Shown: positions 54,678 to 64,000 of the stretch, piece by piece
Position numbering within the stretch: position 1 is the stretch's first letter
Layout of the letters: the number at the start of each line of letters is the position of its first letter
Assembly: GCA_963555705.1 (NCBI GenBank)
Contig: OY743184.1
Coordinates: 27,978,639 to 28,042,638, forward strand
Length of the DNA stretch: 64,000 nucleotides
Direction of reading: 5' to 3'
Source: Ligustrum vulgare
Taxonomy: Eukaryota; Streptophyta; Magnoliopsida; Lamiales; Oleaceae
The notes under the pieces: model-generated
What the model was told of the DNA's origin: nothing
Database searches by the model: none
Seen by the model: only the letters and a program-made list of their open reading frames with translations
Position numbers and translations under genes: made by a program

Positions 54678-54800
54678 TAGCATACCCCATAATACACGAG
54701 TTGTTCCCCTTTAAAGGAGATTTTTGTCCCAGTGGGCTAGGCGCGTCCCCAAGGATTCGAACATTTGACCTCATGATATGAGGTTTGTTGGGTGTTCCCT
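54678..54800 (-). mobile_element. SINE S3 (tRNA-derived, same family)
   Basis: Minus strand with CTCATATCATGAGGTCA, B-box TGTTCGAATCC and GGGACGCGCCTAGCCCACTGG. The 3' end is diverged (GGGGTATGCTAAAC). Confidence 0.65.
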
Positions 54801-54827
54801 GCATGTTTTATATGTTACGATTTTTTT

Positions 54828-54870
54828 CGACAGCCTTGTGGCGTACCCCTTAACACACGAATTATTCCAT
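54828..54870 (-). mobile_element. SINE S4 3'-end fragment
   Basis: The minus strand reads TTCGTGTGTTAAGGGG then TACGCCACAAGGCTG and a short A run, the 3' terminus of the same SINE family, 5'-truncated. Confidence 0.55.
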
Positions 54871-55253
54871 ATTGATACATGTTGATTTTGTGGCTTGAAG
54901 ATATGTCAAAAGGTAAATCAGTTATAACCTTCAATTGAACACAAAACTCACAAGCTTGATCCACACAAACATACCTTGGTTGCCACTTCTTTAACACTCA
55001 CAAAGGATCTATGATTATGTATCAATATCATAAGGGGAGAAAGATGAAATCAAGATGGATATGATAGAATTCCTCCCTTAAGTTGGCTGCCTCAATCTCT
55101 CTATCTCTATCGCATTCAAACGTACATCAACTATATTATTGGGCTATGTTAATCCAAAATATTGGCCAAATAAAATCTCTAAATGGGCCAACTAAAATCT
55201 ACTTTGACCAATCACCTAATATCAAATGCTGGAAAGGCCATCATAATTGAGCT
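54871..55253. other. Unassigned sequence between SINEs and hAT MITE
   Basis: No gene or element end recognised in this AT-rich stretch. Confidence 0.4.
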
Positions 55254-55261
55254 ACCTCAAG

Positions 55262-55570
55262 TAGGGATGTCAACGAGTCAAGCTGAGCTGACTCGCAATC
55301 CGAAAATCAAGGCTCGAGTCAAGCTTTTTTTGACTTGAGCCGAGCCAAAGCTTGTCCCTAAAAACAAGGCTCAAGCTTTTCTGAGCTGAGACAGGACGAG
55401 TCTCGAGCTTTTAGATTTTATATTATTTTTATAATAAATCCATAAATTTTTTTTTATTGAAAAGGTATATATACAATGAGCCAAGCCAAGCTTGTGATCG
55501 AATTTCAACGCTCGAGCTTTTTGGGTAGACATTTTTTTTTGCTCGAGCTGAGCTAAGCCAAAGCTTGTCC

Positions 55571-55604
<34 letters not shown>

Positions 55605-55668
55605 CGGCTCGAGCTTTGGCTCAAAGTCTCAAGCCACAAGCCGAGCTAAGCTCATTTTTCTATCCCTA
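55262..55668. mobile_element. hAT-type MITE 1
   Basis: 407 bp with inverted ends TAGGGATGTCAACGAG and TAGGGATAGAAAAATGAG (complement of the right end). It is flanked by a perfect 8-bp duplication ACCTCAAG (55254-55261, 55669-55676), diagnostic of hAT. The body is made of GAGCTCGGCTCGAGC-type words in both orientations around an A30-like run, so it could fold back on itself. No coding capacity. Confidence 0.9.
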
Positions 55669-55679
55669 ACCTCAAGTGG

Positions 55680-56965
55680 CTTATGAGCAACTTGATTAAG
55701 TTACTTTTAATGACCCGAGTCATTTTTCGGTTGAGCAAATCATTTTGGTGTCATTGTAATTTTTTTCCACAATCGTTTTTGATTAGTATGAATTCCTGAT
55801 CAGATAATTTAAAAGTAGGACTATGGGCCATGGGCATGAATACTATAGGTCTTCCTTGTCAAGAGCTATAGGCCGAGCATATTGTCCGATCTCATTGGAT
55901 CCTCCCCTTCACATGCCCATAGGTCGGCCCTCATGCCTAGGCACATTCCAAGAGTAAAGTCATGTATTGCCCGACCACATTCCTATCTTGCTATACCATG
56001 GGTTTTCAGGTCGGCCAATCCCGATCTCATCACATCAAAAGCCCATACAAGGAGGCCTCGAGTCATTCCTTGTTTGTGGGCTACATGAATGGGACACATT
56101 CGGGGGCCCTAAGATAAGGTTATGGATGGCAATGGGGCGGGTTCGGGGCAGGTCAGGGCCGCCCCGCCCCGGACCCGAAAACACACCACCCCGCCCCGCG
56201 ACCTGCGAAGTCGCGGGGCGGGTCGGGTCGGGGCAAGGCGACCTCCCGCCTCGCTAAGGACCCGATTTTTTTTTATTTTTTTATTTTAAATAAATAAATT
56301 GGTAATGAGATTTTACGTGAAAAATTTAGGCGTTGAACTAGTTAGAGTTTTTAAGTTTGAATTTTAAAAATAATATGTATATACTTGAAGAAAAATATCA
56401 ATAAACAATATAATGGTATAGTGGTTGTATATTCTCATATCCCTAAATTCCACAAATGTTCAATTTCTTCTGGACTTCATCAAATTTATTTTAGTTTCTC
56501 ATTTCATTATTTAAAAACAAAAAAATATTTTTAACGGGTCACGGGGCGGGGCGGGTCATTTTGGGTCCTTCGGGTTTTTTTTCCATCCCTGGATAAGGTG
56601 CTCCCCATAAGGAAATATCCCAAAAAGGGGAAGTTCAATCCTTATAATGATTCTTCTCTTAAAATGTAAGCTTACGCAAAGAGAACTCATTCTCATAATA
56701 GGAGAAGGTTACGGGCTTTTAAGTCCTGTAAATACAGCTCCTCTGATCGAATATGATTCATTCATCATTAATACAGTTTTCCAGCTATATATTTCTCTCT
56801 CTACTTTTCTCTCTCCAGAAAATTAATTCTCACATCGGAGGGGCGACGGGGAGAATCCTCCTCGCCTTTTTTTACAGGTCATCCAAGGCGAATCCATTCA
56901 TCTTTTCCAGTTATCAAGCAACTCTAGATCTTGTCATGTCAAGGTTAGAAATTTTACAGCTTCAA
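55680..56965 (+). repeat. 5' LTR region of the Tat element, interrupted by hAT MITE 2
   Basis: Sequence upstream of the Tat primer site with LTR character: GTCGGCC/GCCGATC words repeated at 55860-56040, a pyrimidine-rich leader and CTTTTAAGTCCTGTAAATAC. The 5' boundary was not found because the 3' LTR is not in the window. It ends ..CTTCA at 56965. Confidence 0.55.
56121..56591. mobile_element. hAT-type MITE 2
   Basis: 471 bp from TATGGATGGCAATGG to CCATCCCTG with a perfect 8-bp duplication GATAAGGT (56113-56120, 56592-56599). Both ends carry very GC-rich words (GGGGCGGG, CCCGCCCC) enclosing an AT-rich centre, the common build of plant hAT MITEs of the TAGGGATGGCAA group. Inserted in the Tat LTR. 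Confidence 0.88.
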
Positions 56966-56967
56966 TT

Positions 56968-56986
56968 AGTGCCATCTATGGGAAAA
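56968..56986 (+). promoter_or_regulatory. Decayed primer binding site of the Tat element
   Basis: TAGTGCCATCTATGGGAAA. Compared with the Tat-type site TGGCGCCGTCTGTGGGAA known to me, it differs at four positions, all G-to-A or C-to-T. Confidence 0.65.
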
Positions 56987-56999
56987 TATTCAATTAGCC

Positions 57000-58471
57000 A
57001 TGGTCAATAGACATCAAAATCTCCCTTCCATATCTACGGGACAACCTCTTCCAGCCCCTACGTTGGCTGAAGGAGATAATCCCCCACCTCTTGAAGATGC
57101 TGAGGAAGAATAACATCTAGAAGTTACACTAGATAATGAGCCAGTTAGTTGAGAAGATTTCAATGAACTCCAATAGCAGCTCCATGACCTCCATCAAATT
57201 CTTCAACAGCAGGCTAGTCGTCAAGTAGTGCCCAACATTAACACTCCTGGAACGATTCCCAGGGAAGATCACAAGCTAGTCAATCCTATGGATATCAATT
57301 CCCTGGGAGTCGGGGGGGCCCATCCCATGACTAAAGGCTCCGCCAACTTGACACAGCGAGAAATTTCCAGAATTATTTAAGAGGGAATAACGGATGGGAT
57401 AACATAGAACGCACAAGGTCGTGCGTCTTTCATAAGAAGAACCCCTGAAATAACATCATTCCCCTAGCCAGAAAGATTCAAATATCCTCGAATAAAGGAA
57501 TACGATGAAATCACAAATCCCAACAACCACCTAATACCTACATCGATGTCATGGACATGTAGAATGCTCCCGACCAAATATTATGCAAGGCCTTTCCCCA
57601 CACCTTAACCAATGTAGCTCGAGATTGGTTCTCCACAATACCATTAGGGTCAATTTCTTCCTTCACCAATCTTACTAAGAAATTCACAGCCTTCTTTGCA
57701 AGCAGCAAGAGGATCAAGAAGACACCCGCTTCCCTTATGCAGTTGTGACAAGGGCCTAATGACACAGTACGAGAGTTCATGACCCCCTCAATGGTGAGAG
57801 GCTTCAGATTCCCGATCTTCATATAACATCAGCGACTTCGGCTCTAACCTTAGCCATACGGGGCTAGAAATTCAGAATGTCCTTTTCTAAGAATTCTCCT
57901 GCAAACGTAACCGAATTCCTTAGAAGGGCAGAAAAATACATAAACATGGAAGAAACCCTATTGTTAGTAAAGGCTCAGGATCAAAGTCATGGATCTACAA
58001 TAGCCCAATCACCGGAACCTGCCAGGGAAAAAAAGGTCAAGACAAGAAGATGGACGGAACTCTTCCCGATCTAATGCAAAAGGGAACACTTACGAGCATC
58101 AAAATTCCACCCCGTTAAATGCACCAAGATCTCACATTCTCATGGAAATCAAAGGTCGAGATGACCTGCGGTGGCCAAGACCCATCAAGGGGAAAATTGA
58201 CAAACGAGATCATAACAAGTATTGTGATTTTCACAAGAGTTTGAGTTATACCACGGATGAATGCAGAATTCTTCAACAAGAAATAGAAGCCCTCAAGAAA
58301 AGGGGTTTCCTTGGGCTTTACATGAAGAAAGATAATAAAGGTCCCCAAGATCATGAGAAAAAGGAAGAGAACAGGCCTACTGGTACAATAAATTTTATTG
58401 TCGGGGGCATAACTTCGGGTGGTGATTCGAATAATGCAAGGAAAAACTATGTTCGGGCATTGGGGAGTTAG
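57000..58471 (+). pseudogene. Tat-lineage gag (broken)
   Basis: Starts at ATG 57000 (MVNRHQNLP..). A TAA at about 57111 interrupts it (CAA to TAA fits). Homology continues in several frames: FKYPRIKEYDEITNPNNHL near 57480, KAFPHTLTNVARDWFSTIP near 57590, then 57877-58074 and 58142-58471. The last contains the Tat zinc motif NKYCDFHKSLSYTTDEC, in which the second His of C-x2-H-x4-H-x4-C is Tyr (CAT to TAT). It ends with GGGDSNNARKNYVRA-like text typical of this lineage. Encodes no functional capsid. Confidence 0.75.
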
Positions 58472-58559
58472 GAGGTAGGGTCGACCAATCATGATCTTGA
58501 ACTTTTAGCCAGCATAAGTTTCAGAAACCTCGACATGCAAGGAATTTCTTATCCTCATG

Positions 58560-59244
58560 ATGACACAGTCGTGATGCCATGATTGCAAATTTTGATGTAA
58601 GAAGAGTACTTGTAGACAACGGAAGCGCAACCAATGTTCTTTTTTTGGAAGCTTTCGATAAGATGCAATTTCCAAAAGATCGGCTTTAGCAGGTCATTAC
58701 TTCGTTAACTGGTTTTGGTGGTGGAACAGTAAGACTAGAAGGGTTAATAGATCTTCCAACTTCTCTAGGATCAGAAGAAAAAAAGGTCACTAGAATGAAT
58801 CCGTTTTGGGTCATGAAGACTCCGATGTCTTATAATGCTATCCTGGAAAGACCTTCCTTGAACAGCTTAAGAGCAATTGTATCAACATACCACTTGGTAG
58901 TCAACTTCCTGACTCCCGCAGGCATAGAAATAGTACGAGGTAACCAGGCAATGGCCAGAAGCTGTTACATCAGCTATGTTGGAAAGAGGAATACAGAGTT
59001 AATGTCAATTGGACATCCCTTGGAAGAACGTATGTCACTAGTAGAAGAATTGGAGGAAGTCCTCATCTCGAAGGGCAAAACTTTCACAATTGGAAAAGAG
59101 CTTCCCAAAGTTATGAATGAAGAATTATCACAGTGCTTGAAAAGAAATCTCGATATTTTGCATGGAGGACAGAGGATATGCCTGAGATTGACCCTACACT
59201 TGTTGTACATAGACTTAACGTCCAACCTGATAAGAAGCTTGTAA
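58560..59244 (+). pseudogene. Tat-lineage protease
   Basis: The frame running through 58590 contains VLVDNGSATNVLFLEAF, the retropepsin active site with DNG in place of the usual D-[TSG]-G. A stop (TAG at about 58687) follows, and then the open stretch 58795-59244 with FWVMKTPMSYNAILERPSLN, the highly conserved C-terminal protease block of Tat elements. Upstream stops and the altered active site make it inactive. Confidence 0.72.
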
Positions 59245-60182
59245 AATAGTTAAGAAGGCAATTTGCTACCAAAAGAAGACAAATAATCAAGGAGGAAGTC
59301 GATAAACTCTTGAAAGCAGGGTTCATCAAGGAGGTAAAGTATTCGGAATGGTTAGCCAACGTGGTCTTGGTGAAGAGGGCTAATGGTAAATGAAGAGTTT
59401 ACATAAATTTCACAGATCTGAACAAAAAACAGTTATGCTCTCCCTCGGATTGACAGATTCGTGGACTCTACATCAGGTTTCGAGCTATACAGCTTCCTTG
59501 ACGCTTTCTCGGGTATCATCAGATCAAAATGGAGCAGGAAGACCAAGAGAAAACCTCATTCATGGCCGACGAAGGAATATACTACTATAAGGTCATGCCG
59601 TTCGGGTTAAAGAATGCTAGGGCTACCTACCAAAGACTTGTAAACATGGTCTTCTCCAAGCACATAGGAATTAAAATCAAAGTTTATGTTGATGACATAG
59701 TCGTGAAGAGTTCGAAAAAGCAAGACCATATAGCCGACTTGGAAGACATCTTCTCTACACTTCGACAGCATCACATGAAGCTAAATCCTTCCAAGTGCGC
59801 TTCAGGGGTAAGCTCGGGAAAATTTTTGAAATTCATGATCACCCAGCGGGGCATTGAAGTTAATCATGAAATCATAGCCCTTACATCTATGGAACCTCTA
59901 CAGAACATAAGGGAAGGTTCAGAAACAGTCTACTACGTCAGTAAAATGTTACTGGATCCTGAAAGCCGATACACACTAGCAGAGCAGCTCTCGCTTTCCC
60001 TTGTCACAGCAGCCAGAAAATTGAGATCTTATTTTCAAGATCATGCCATAACAGGCCTCACAAACTAGCCTCTAAAACAGATCTTCCAAAAGCCAGACAT
60101 CTCTGGTTGCCTCCTCAAGTGGTTAATCGAACTCGAGGAATATGACATTGAGTTCAAACCCCGACCCTCCATTAAGGCACAA
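59245..60182 (+). pseudogene. Tat-lineage RT and first RNase H (internal deletion)
   Basis: RT fragments: IKEVDKLLKAGFIKEV-type text near 59290-59390 with frame breaks, then an open block from 59529 with VMPFGLKNARATYQRLVN and the catalytic YVDDIVVKSS (59684-59713). The thumb text ends at ALTSMEPLQNI (about 59900). The next residues are already RNase H (VYYVSKMLL, LVTAARKLRSYFQ). About a hundred codons, including the first catalytic Asp of the gypsy RNase H, are missing without loss of frame. A stop at 60066-60068 precedes KPRPSIKAQVLADF. Confidence 0.8.
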
Positions 60183-60185
60183 GTC

Positions 60186-60734
60186 TTGGCAGATTTCATT
60201 TTCGAACTCGCCCCAAGACCTCAGGGGCCAGAAGGTCATGATAGAAAAAATGAGGGTAGGACTTTGCAAGTGGATGGAGCATCAAATTCCGCGAGCTCGG
60301 GGGCCAGAATCATATTAAGAAAAGATGATAGCATAATGGAAATTCAGTGCCCAGTTAGATTTGACTTCTCGGCCACTAACAATGATGCAGAATATGAAGC
60401 TGTCATTGTTGGGTTTCAGGCCGCGCAATATCTCTTCGTTGAGCTTGTTAAGGTCATGAGTGATTTAAAGTTGGTGGTAGAACAAGTTAATAGAACTTTC
60501 GAAGCAAAAGACAAGAAGATGTCATCTTACAGAATGGTGGTTCTAGACTTGCAAATGAAGTTCAAATCTTATAGCATAGAGAAAATACCAAGGTCTGCCA
60601 TTCACAAAGCTGATGCCCTATTAAGACTCACTTTTTTCAATTTGAATAACTTGGAACGAATTGTGTATGTGGGAACACTTCATGAGCGTAGCATCACACA
60701 ACAACCTAGTTGGACGGATCCAATCATTGAATAA
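60186..60734 (+). pseudogene. Tat additional RNase H (aRNH, plant-type)
   Basis: Second RNase H domain that defines Tat-lineage elements, lying between the gypsy RNase H and integrase. Open from 60186 to 60734. The acidic residues are visible in LQVDGASNSASSGARI, NNDAEYEAVIVG, VMSDLKLVVEQV and HKADALLRL. The sequence looks intact as a domain but has no intact polyprotein around it, so it is counted as part of a pseudogene. Confidence 0.82.
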
Positions 60735-61676
60735 TTGACGTTGGAAACATTTCCAGACGATAGAGCAGAAGCCAGAAGGATCAAATCAAGAGCTATGGTA
60801 AAAAAATTGGTAAGATACGATTATTACTGGCCAGACATGAGGAAATATACCCTCGACTATGTGAAGACTTATGATAAGTACCAAAGGTTTGCAGCCCCAC
60901 TACATCAACCAGCAGAAGAGCTCTCTTTGATTATGTGCTCATATCCATTTGCACAATGGGGAATTGACATACTTGGACCTTTTCCCATAGCTCGTGGCCA
61001 AGTCAAGTTCTTAGAAGTGGCTGTGGAATACTTCACAAAATGGGTAGAGGCAAAACCTCTCACTGTAATCTCAGAACAAAAGTTGAAGTCATTTGTTTAG
61101 AACTCAATCATTTTTCGTTTTGGTCTTCCCAAGACAATGATCACTGAAAATGGGCGACAGTTCAAGTGCCAAGCTTTCAAGCAATTCTGCAAGAATTTGG
61201 GGATTGAACACAGGTTAACTTCAGTTTCACACACGCAAAGTAATGGATTGGCAGAGATAACAAACAGGTTTACATTGCAAGATTTGAAAACTCACCTTGA
61301 CAGTGCCAAAGGTGATTAGCCTGATCTCTTTCCTGAAATTCTATGGACGAATCGAACAACATTCAAGATAGCAACCGGGGAAACTCCATTCATGCTAGCC
61401 TTTTGAATGGAAGTCGTCGTTCTAGTAGAAGTGACAGTTCCCATTTTCTTGGCAATTTCTGCAAAATCACCTGATCATATTAGGGGACAAAGGGAAAGTC
61501 TAGATCTCTTGGAAGAAGTTAGGGAGGATGCCACCCTAAGAATAGATGTTTATCAACAAGCAATGTCCAAGAAGTTTAACCTCTTGAGTCAAAAAGAGAG
61601 ACTTCGGAATGGGGGATATTGTCTTGGCCAAAGTGAAGTTGCCGGTCAACAACCTGGGAAGCTCGGACCTATTTGA
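60735..61676 (+). pseudogene. Tat-lineage integrase (broken)
   Basis: The zinc-region remnant (YDYYWPDMRKYTLDYVKTYDKYQ) has lost both Cys of the family C-x2-C. Core: first Asp in FAQWGIDILGPFP; a TAG at 61098-61100; second acidic position reads MITENGRQF where the family has D-N-G, so Asp is replaced by Glu; the third, Glu, is present in SNGLAEITNRF. Further stops at 61317-61319 and 61403-61405, then a C-terminal open stretch to 61676. Not functional. Confidence 0.8.
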
Positions 61677-62095
61677 GAAGGACTGTACAAAGTGATTTAA
61701 AAGGTCGGGAAGGTTCATATAGTCTAAGAATCATGGACTCCAAGCCCCTTCCTTTACCATGGAACGTCGAAAATCTGAAGCCCTAATACAAATAGGCACC
61801 ATTCTCCTGTAAGTTCTCCTTATTAATCACAAAGTCTTCTATTTATAGAAGAGTCGAGTCTGCAAACCCATTGCTTTAATTTTAATTACGAACTTGCAGC
61901 TCTATTCATATTTTTTTCAGTAAGGTCTGGCCTGCGCACCCAATTTATCTACTTTTAGAGTCAATGACAGGTACTCTTTTCCTTTTCCAAATTTTTTCCC
62001 AAGGGGTTTTTTTGGTAAGGTTTTAACGAGGCTCACAATCCAGTCCCCCTTCAATAAAAGTGTTTCTTCCAAAGAATGAGAGCAAAAAGATCAAG
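61677..62095 (+). other. Tat 3' untranslated region
   Basis: Follows integrase. It begins with degenerate coding sequence and then has AAGGGGTTTTTTTGGTAAGGTTTTAACGAGG-type text (62000-62030) seen in 3' UTRs of the lineage. Leads into the tandem array. Confidence 0.6.
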
Positions 62096-62925
62096 ATCTA
62101 GAATAACTTACAAGGTCGGCCATACAACATGACTTTACAAGTTACTCCCCCTAAATAATTTACAATGTCTGTCACCTGGCACGACGTTACCAATTATTTT
62201 CATACAAATAATTTATAATGTTTGTCACATGGCACAGCATTACAAATTATTTCCATGCAAATAATTTACAAAGTTTTTCTCATGGCAAGAGTGTAAAAAT
62301 TATTTCCCTACAAATAATTTACAATGTCTGTTACATGACACGACGTTACAAATTATTTCCTTACAAATAATTTTCAAGGTCGGCCATTATGCCCAACCTT
62401 ACAAATTACTTTCCTACAAATAATTTACAAGGTCGGCCAAGATTCCCGACCTTATAAATTATTTACTCAAATTATGCAAAGTCATGGGCGTGACCTCTTC
62501 TTTGTACAAAAAGTTTACAAGGCCGGTCTACATGCCCGACCTGCCAAACTATTTCCTTAAATCATGAAGTCAAGGATTTTATCCATTCTTCGTACAAAAA
62601 GTTTACAAGGTCAGCCTACCTGCCCGATCTGTCAACTATTTCTTAAATTACACAAAGTCAAGGGTTTGACCCCTTCTTTGTGCAAAAAGTTTACAAGGTC
62701 GGCCTAAATGTCAGACCTGACTAACTATTTCTTTAAATTACACTAATTCAAGGGTTTGACCCCCTTCTTTGTGTAAAAGGTTTACGAGGTCGGCCTAAAT
62801 GACAGACCTGACTAGCCATTTCCTTAAATTACACGAAGGGTGTGACCCCTTCTTTGTACGGATAATTTACAAGGTCAATCACCATGCCCGACCTTACAAA
62901 TATTCCCTAAAAAATTATAAAGTCA
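62096..62925. repeat. Tandem array in the Tat 3' UTR (two unit types)
   Basis: The left part has ~55-60 bp units built on ACAAATAATTTACAA..TTACAAATTATTTCC. From about 62429 it has ~85-91 bp units with TTTACAAGGTCGGCC, CCCGACCT, AAGTCAAGGGTTTGACC and CTTCTTTGTACAAAAAG. The AAGGTC cores lie at 62376, 62429, 62519, 62607, 62695, 62786 and 62871. Tandem arrays in this position are known for Tat/Ogre elements. Confidence 0.85.
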
Positions 62926-62929
62926 AGGG

Positions 62930-64000
62930 TGTGACGACCCGAATTCTCGACCATTCGAGTGCCACAAAAAGTGACTCATATCATATTATCGAGACTTAAA
63001 TAGTAATGTAAAATTATTCAAAAGAATAATTAGAATCCCATAATTTTATTTGTGAATAAAAATAGAACATAATTTTCTTACATAAAGTTCAACATAATTA
63101 TCTCATCAATCTTAACCACTTTTGCCACTTCCATGTTGACCGCCTCGAACCTTCAATTATCTGAAAATGGTAAATATCGTGGAGTGAGATTTATAAAATC
63201 CCAGTAAGTATACCAAGCATAAATTTTCTTTTGAATGCATATGGATCATTTTCATCATAACATAGGATAGGATTGAAATATTCATAAACATAGGGAGACA
63301 CAAGAATTTTACCGAACTTAAATGGCAAGAATTCTTATGTGTAGCGCTACTAAACTCCGGTCCCCTTAGCATAATCATAAACATATCATATGGAACTCAT
63401 AACAATCTTGTGAGATTGATTTCATAGCAATGATCCAAACATTTTCATAAAAACATAAGATATACTTACTTGTCATAAAAACATACTTACTTTTCATAAA
63501 AACATAAGATATACTTACTTGTCATAAAAACATACTTACTTTTCATAAAAATATAAGGTGTATTTACCTTTCATAAAAACATACTTACTTTTCATAAAAA
63601 CATAAGATATACTTACTTGTCATAAAAACATACTTACTTTTCATAAAAACATAAGGTGTATTTACCTTTCATAAAAACATACTTACTTTTCATAAAAACA
63701 TAAGATATACTTACTTGTCATAAAAACATACTTACTTTTCATAAAAACATAAGGTGTATTTACCTTTCATAAAAACATACTTACTTTTCATAAAAACATA
63801 AGATATACTTACTTGTCATAAAAACATACTTACTTTTCATAAAAACATAAGGTGTATTTACCTTTCATAAAAACATACTTACTTTTCATAAAAACATAAG
63901 ATATACTTACTTGTCATAAAAACATACTTACTTTTCATAAAAACATAAGATATACTTACTTGTCATAAAAACATACTTACTTTTCATAAAAACATAAGGT
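62930..64000 (-). mobile_element. LTR of a Tekay-like element, 3' end at 62930, running off the window
   Basis: Starts TGTGACGACCCG on the plus strand. Read on the minus strand it ends ..CGGGTCGTCACA and contains CTTACTGGGATTTTATAAATCTCACTCCACG (about 63173-63203), the counterpart of the CTACTGAGTATTTC..GAAATGCTCACC block of the solo LTR at 1346-3381. It abruptly replaces the Tat array, so it was inserted there. Only its end is visible. Confidence 0.6.
63443..64000. repeat. 98-bp higher-order tandem array
   Basis: Built from three subunits, all starting TCATAAAAA: A (28 bp, ..AAGATATACTTACTTG), B (21 bp, ..CATACTTACTTT) and C (28 bp, ..AAGGTGTATTTACCTT). The regular order is A-B-C-B, giving 28+21+28+21 = 98 bp; GGTGTATTTACC recurs at 63557 and 63655, exactly 98 apart. 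Copies are almost identical. A-B doublets break the order at both visible ends (63443-63540 and about 63895-63975). Confidence 0.93.

Noticed and set aside
63443..64000. Regular repeats resembling a CRISPR array
   Set aside because: The supposed spacers are themselves repeated (only three subunit types), and the context is a plant LTR. It is a higher-order tandem repeat.

Overview
This is plant nuclear DNA, most likely from a eudicot and from pericentromeric or other repeat-rich heterochromatin. The evidence is the AT-rich composition, LTR retrotransposons primed by plant tRNAs (initiator Met, Asp type, Tat type), PIF/Harbinger elements with GT-AG introns, tRNA-derived SINEs and hAT/Tourist MITEs. 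I found no host protein gene, rRNA gene, functional tRNA gene or CRISPR array. Almost every base that can be assigned belongs to a transposable element or a tandem repeat, and all recognisable transposon proteins are broken except one 255-codon ORF.

Layout, left to right. 1-1345: unassigned. 1346-3381: solo LTR (target duplication ATTTG). 3.9-6.2 kb: a SINE and the remains of a large non-autonomous element, here called LARD-A. 6236-9620: a minus-strand Ty3/gypsy remnant (gypsy-1). 10136-30884: a second minus-strand gypsy element (gypsy-2). Its 3' LTR is split by a plus-strand PIF/Harbinger (10528-26157), which is split by a minus-strand PIF/Harbinger (about 14.06-25.09 kb), which is split by a plus-strand chromovirus (16278-22598, target duplication TGTAG). 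30.9-32 kb: more LARD-A and a Tourist MITE. 32.1-38.1 kb: the tail and 3' LTR of a Tekay-like gypsy, interrupted by a non-coding copia-like element (33639-37335). 38.3-41.2 kb: retroelement fragments and a large inverted duplication. 41855-48059: a complete non-autonomous LTR element (LARD-C) inserted in an older relative (LARD-B, 41.4-54.3 kb), which also carries a solo LTR (51272-53248). 54.3-54.9 kb: a SINE cluster. 55262-55668 and 56121-56591: two hAT MITEs with perfect 8-bp duplications. 55.7-62.9 kb: a decayed Tat-lineage gypsy with two RNase H domains and a satellite-like 3' UTR. 62930-64000: the end of another LTR holding a 98-bp higher-order tandem array that runs off the window.

How the parts relate: these elements do not work together as a pathway. 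They form a stratigraphic record in which target-site duplications, LTR pairs and one pre-insertion site kept in a sister LTR fix the order of events. The most interesting biological candidate is the LARD-A/B/C family. It has LTRs, a tRNA-Asp-type primer site and a polypurine tract but no protease, RT or integrase. It keeps one ORF whose N terminus has a gag-type zinc knuckle spacing (C-x2-C-x3-H-x4-C), plus a duplicated polypurine-like tract and a pair of conserved non-coding modules.
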